NCBI GenBank assembly: GCA_938030905.1
Contig: CALHIW010000108.1
Span: 1 to 7,440, forward strand
Source: Candidatus Methanomethylicia archaeon
GTDB lineage: Archaea; Thermoproteota; Methanomethylicia; CALHIW01
Length of the DNA stretch: 7,440 bases
Direction: 5' to 3'
Shown: in pieces, positions 5,033-7,440 of the stretch
Layout: each line of letters starts with the position of its first letter
How positions within the stretch are numbered: the stretch's first letter is position 1
Notes under the pieces: model-generated
Database searches by the model: none
What the model was told of the DNA's origin: nothing
The model's input: the letters and a program-made list of their open reading frames with translations, nothing else
Translations under genes and position numbers: made by a program

Positions 5033-5080
5033 GGGGGCATGGTGTAAGAGACCCCATTTTACCAAGCTAAGGTAGGGTAG
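5033..5080 (+). ncRNA. Candidate structured small RNA or RNA element (GC-rich patch)
   Basis: About half of these 48 bases are G or C, against roughly 30 percent around them. In AT-rich hyperthermophile genomes such islands often mark RNA genes. Two adjacent stems can form: GGGG (5034-5037) with CCCC (5052-5055), and ATTTTACC (5056-5063) with GGTAGGGT (5071-5078, three G-U pairs) around a 7-nt loop. A TATA-like TTTATAA sits at 5017-5023, but initiation 26 nt from its centre (about 5046) would cut into the first stem, so promoter and fold do not agree well. No C/D or H/ACA boxes and no tRNA T-arm are recognisable. Strand is unproven; the wobble pairs favour plus. Confidence 0.25.
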
Positions 5081-5262
5081 AATTATAGGAAAATTATAGT
5101 AAATCGAAATATTAAGCTATTAAGCAAAACATCTTACAGATAATAGACACAAATACTCAAAACACTATACATAGTTATTATAATAAATATTTTGTAAAAC
5201 CTCATTAAGTCAAAATTATTGGTTAAGAATGATTTCAAGTATATAAAATGAGCTATAAAGCA

Positions 5263-6588
5263 TTATTCAACATCAATAACATCTAACTCTAGACACATAG
5301 CTTTTTTGCCAAGAATTTCAGTAAAGCTTGGCTTAGTCCTTCCATTGTCCCCTGAAACAACCTCCTTAATGTATAATCCACCCTGACACGTTATTATAGC
5401 CTCAAAAACATTATTACTAATAATTTTTGCATCAACACTATATATCTTTTTTCTTCTTATTTTATCAGCTCTTCTTCTAAGAACACGTATTGGTGTTCTC
5501 TGCTCAACAATAATGTTTCTGAAGGCTTCAGCAAGTCTTCTTAGTTCTTCTTCACTTACATCCCCATCAACTTTAATCTTTACATTATATGTTTTTTTAG
5601 TAATTTTTGCTTTAATTTTCAAGTCTTTAATTAGTGATTTACTTACATATGCTAAATCCTGTATTTTTACTAATTCCCCGCTTGAATCATTCACTACTTT
5701 GGCTATATCTTCTAATTTAATATTTCTTCTCTTAGGCTCAATAACCTCTATTACAAATGGTCTTCCCCGCCCTAAAACTCTAGCATCTACATCCTCTCTT
5801 CCTGCTCCATGAAACTTCCACTTCTTTGCATCAAACATCTTTAATATAGGTCCCCCAATAAGTTCTTCTATACTTATTTGATATTTTCTTCCAGTCCAAT
5901 TACATTGAGTACATCCTAAACCGTTACAGTTATTACATATCCATATGTTTTGAGAAATTTCTCTTTTAAGCTTAAGATAACGTCCAAATATAAATATTGA
6001 CCTAGCCTTTACATTTATAACCCCTCTTATAAAATCCATATGAACTAATACATCAGGAGCCTTAAATTCAACATGTTTACCGGTTAATAGGATCATTTTT
6101 AATCCTATTCTTCTGTTAAGTTCTCTCTTCAAGGCCTCAGCGTATGGTAGCTTAAATTTTGATCTTATAGTATCTTCTCTACTCATAAGTTCTGGTGGTA
6201 TCGTTACACCAACAGCAAATGTGTTATATTCTATATTTTTAAGCTTCTCTATAGTATTGTGGATGTATTCGTCTATTTTATCTATGAGTCCACCGCATAG
6301 CTCACATATAAATTCCTTCTCATTAATGGAGATATTAAGCTTTCTAAGTATACTATGTGCAGGCTTAAAGTCTCCATTTTCAGCTATTATCTTAAGTATT
6401 TTTGCCCCATCCTTGCAATTACCTTTAAATAAATTCCTACAAGCTGAGATATATATGGATGTCTTTATAGCCTTTCCCTTATTATGGTTGTCTATATTTC
6501 TTCCCAACATACTAAATAATCTTCCTAAACATGAGTCACATACTTTATGTTCGGACATGACCTTTAATGCTACTTCGGTTATGTACAC
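5263..6588 (-). CDS. pus10: tRNA pseudouridine synthase Pus10
   Basis: Archaeal Pus10 makes pseudouridine at tRNA position 55, and often 54, doing the job of bacterial TruB in the T-loop. The 441 residues show the N-terminal zinc-binding part with CxxC pairs Cys17/Cys20 (CDSCLGRLF) and Cys95/Cys98 (CELCGG), a THUMP-like middle region, a third cluster (Cys218, 221, 226, 229), and the catalytic domain with GREDVDARVLGRGRPF (263-278), which carries the active-site aspartate (Asp266 or Asp268). The C-terminal QGGLYIKEVVSGDNGRTKPS motif (402-421) is also typical. The start is GTG 6588, with GGTG (6599-6596) 7 nt before it; the first residues already lead into the zinc motif. It lies 45 nt after srp54 on the same strand, an arrangement common in crenarchaea, and is probably cotranscribed with it. 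Confidence 0.96.
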   Translation of the reverse strand: MYITEVALKVMSEHKVCDSCLGRLFSMLGRNIDNHNKGKAIKTSIYISACRNLFKGNCKDGAKILKIIAENGDFKPAHSILRKLNISINEKEFICELCGGLIDKIDEYIHNTIEKLKNIEYNTFAVGVTIPPELMSREDTIRSKFKLPYAEALKRELNRRIGLKMILLTGKHVEFKAPDVLVHMDFIRGVINVKARSIFIFGRYLKLKREISQNIWICNNCNGLGCTQCNWTGRKYQISIEELIGGPILKMFDAKKWKFHGAGREDVDARVLGRGRPFVIEVIEPKRRNIKLEDIAKVVNDSSGELVKIQDLAYVSKSLIKDLKIKAKITKKTYNVKIKVDGDVSEEELRRLAEAFRNIIVEQRTPIRVLRRRADKIRRKKIYSVDAKIISNNVFEAIITCQGGLYIKEVVSGDNGRTKPSFTEILGKKAMCLELDVIDVE

Positions 6589-6633
6589 TCCTCCACACCT
6601 TATTTATAATGTAATTTTAAGGCCATTGTATAA

Positions 6634-7440
6634 TTATTTAGCCTCAATCATTTTAAAGAATCTTTTCTGCCTCATGAATTGCCTCATTATTTTCTTCATT
6701 TTAAAATACTGATCTAAGAGATCCTTAACATCTTTAATGGATGTTCCAGATCCAAGAGCTATTCTACGTATTCTTGATCCATCAACTATGTTAGGGTTTT
6801 CTAGTTCATTCTTGGTCATTGACTGCATTATAACTATCCACCTATTTATTTTATCATCAGTCATATCCTTTATCTCCTTAGGTAATTGATAGCTAACTCC
6901 AGGTATTAGTGATATTATTTTATCTAATGGCCCCATTTTCTTTAAAGTTTGTAGTTGCTTTAGCATATCATTTAATGATAGCCGTTCAATTGATACTGGT
7001 TTTTCAATACTTTCTTTAAGCTCTTCTTTAACTTTTTCAATTAATGTTTGTAAATCTCCCATTCCGAGTAATCTTCCAACAAACTTTTGAGGATTAAATA
7101 ATTCGATTTCATCAATTTTCTCTCCTAATCCGATGAATTTTATTTTTGCGTTTGTAGCTGCAGCTGCTGAAAGAGCACCACCACCACGTGCAGCCCCATC
7201 AAGCTTAGTGATGAATATAGATCCTATATTTGTAGCCTGATTAAAAGCTAATGCTTGTGTCATAGCTTGCTGTCCAATAGTTCCATCGATCACAAGAATT
7301 ATTTCATCAGGATTTATTACCTTAGCCATGTTCTTCATTTCTTCCATGAGCTCCTTTTCCTCCTTATGTCTTCCAGCAGTATCAACAATTATGTAGTCGT
7401 ATTTTTCATTTTTGAATTTATAAACTCCATCGATTGCTAC
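6634..7440 (-). CDS. srp54: Signal recognition particle GTPase SRP54 (5' end beyond window)
   Basis: SRP54 binds 7S RNA and the signal sequence of nascent chains and docks with the receptor FtsY to bring ribosomes to the membrane. The frame is open to the window edge, and the last 268 residues are visible. The missing part holds the N domain and the P-loop. Visible GTPase motifs are DTAGRH (residues 20-25 of the fragment), TKLDGAARGGGAL (about 78-90) and the GLGE loop (about 102-105). The M domain follows, with LNDMLKQLQTLKKMGPLDKI, LIPG, and SRIRRIALGSGT, the helix-turn-helix that grips SRP RNA. It ends in a basic helix without a long Met-rich tail, as in many archaea. An internal ATG at 7347 is not the start, because the codons before it encode DTAGRHKEEKEL of the same protein. 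pus10 follows 45 nt downstream. Confidence 0.98.
   Translation of the reverse strand, partial: VAIDGVYKFKNEKYDYIIVDTAGRHKEEKELMEEMKNMAKVINPDEIILVIDGTIGQQAMTQALAFNQATNIGSIFITKLDGAARGGGALSAAAATNAKIKFIGLGEKIDEIELFNPQKFVGRLLGMGDLQTLIEKVKEELKESIEKPVSIERLSLNDMLKQLQTLKKMGPLDKIISLIPGVSYQLPKEIKDMTDDKINRWIVIMQSMTKNELENPNIVDGSRIRRIALGSGTSIKDVKDLLDQYFKMKKIMRQFMRQKRFFKMIEAK

Larger units (their letters stand above)
4898..5262. other. Convergent spacer between the DUF655 gene and pus10
   Basis: This 365-bp spacer starts with a T-rich stretch (4920-4966) suited to ending the rpoF-DUF655 transcript. It contains a short patch at 5033-5080 that is about half G+C in AT-rich surroundings and can form two adjacent hairpins. 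The right part (5090-5262) is very AT-rich, with only scattered T tracts on the minus strand that could end the pus10 transcript. No protein-coding frame of note is present. ksgA, often found after DUF655, is absent. Confidence 0.5.

Noticed and set aside
5033..5100. tRNA gene starting with GGGGGCATGG
   Set aside because: There is no T-arm (GGTTCRAATCC type), no matching 3' acceptor strand and no anticodon stem in register.
5513..5812. Plus-strand frame opposite pus10
   Set aside because: It is antisense to the conserved catalytic region of pus10 and has a Ser/Leu-rich shadow translation.
6221..6712. Long plus-strand frame opposite pus10 and srp54
   Set aside because: It lies antisense to two certain genes and its translation is low-complexity Ser/Leu/Phe, typical of a shadow frame.
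1..7440. CRISPR array, insertion sequence, toxin-antitoxin or defence genes
   Set aside because: There are no regularly spaced repeats, no terminal inverted repeats with a transposase, and all confident genes are housekeeping.

Overview
The window is chromosomal DNA from an archaeon, most likely a low-G+C member of the Thermoproteota (crenarchaeal side). G+C looks like roughly one third by eye. The evidence is the gene set: archaeal exosome subunit Csl4, a METTL5-type methyltransferase, a PDCD5-like protein, ribosomal proteins L10e and L21e, RNA polymerase subunit Rpo4 (RpoF), a DUF655 protein, archaeal Pus10 and SRP54. Promoters are archaeal (TTTAAATA-type TATA boxes) and start sites are preceded by GGTG/GGAG/GTGATC Shine-Dalgarno sequences. 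An SRP54-Pus10-L21e neighbourhood is typical of crenarchaea. I cannot name the genus.

Layout. 1-159: no supportable gene. 160-1346 (minus): METTL5-like methyltransferase then csl4, overlapping by ATGA. 1347-1707: divergent spacer with promoters for both sides. 1708-2666 (plus): PDCD5-like gene then rpl10e, each with its own promoter. 2667-2772: convergent spacer. 2773-3081 (minus): rpl21e. 3082-3986: 905-bp spacer with no convincing gene but several small repeats and palindromes. 3987-4897 (plus): rpoF and the DUF655 gene as a two-gene operon. 4898-5262: convergent spacer containing a small GC-rich, foldable patch. 5263-7440 (minus): pus10 and the 3' part of srp54, which runs off the window edge.

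The genes serve the information-processing core: transcription (Rpo4), translation (L10e, L21e), rRNA and tRNA modification (METTL5-like, Pus10), RNA decay (Csl4) and co-translational targeting (SRP54). No mobile element, CRISPR array, tRNA or rRNA, defence system or metabolic cluster is visible. The most notable points are architectural. The usual archaeal run rpl21e-rpoF-DUF655 is split, with rpl21e and rpoF divergent across the 905-bp spacer. That spacer holds a near-identical 21-bp repeat pair 41 bp apart. A GC-rich patch at 5033-5080 could be an undescribed small RNA. I found no convincing new biological system.
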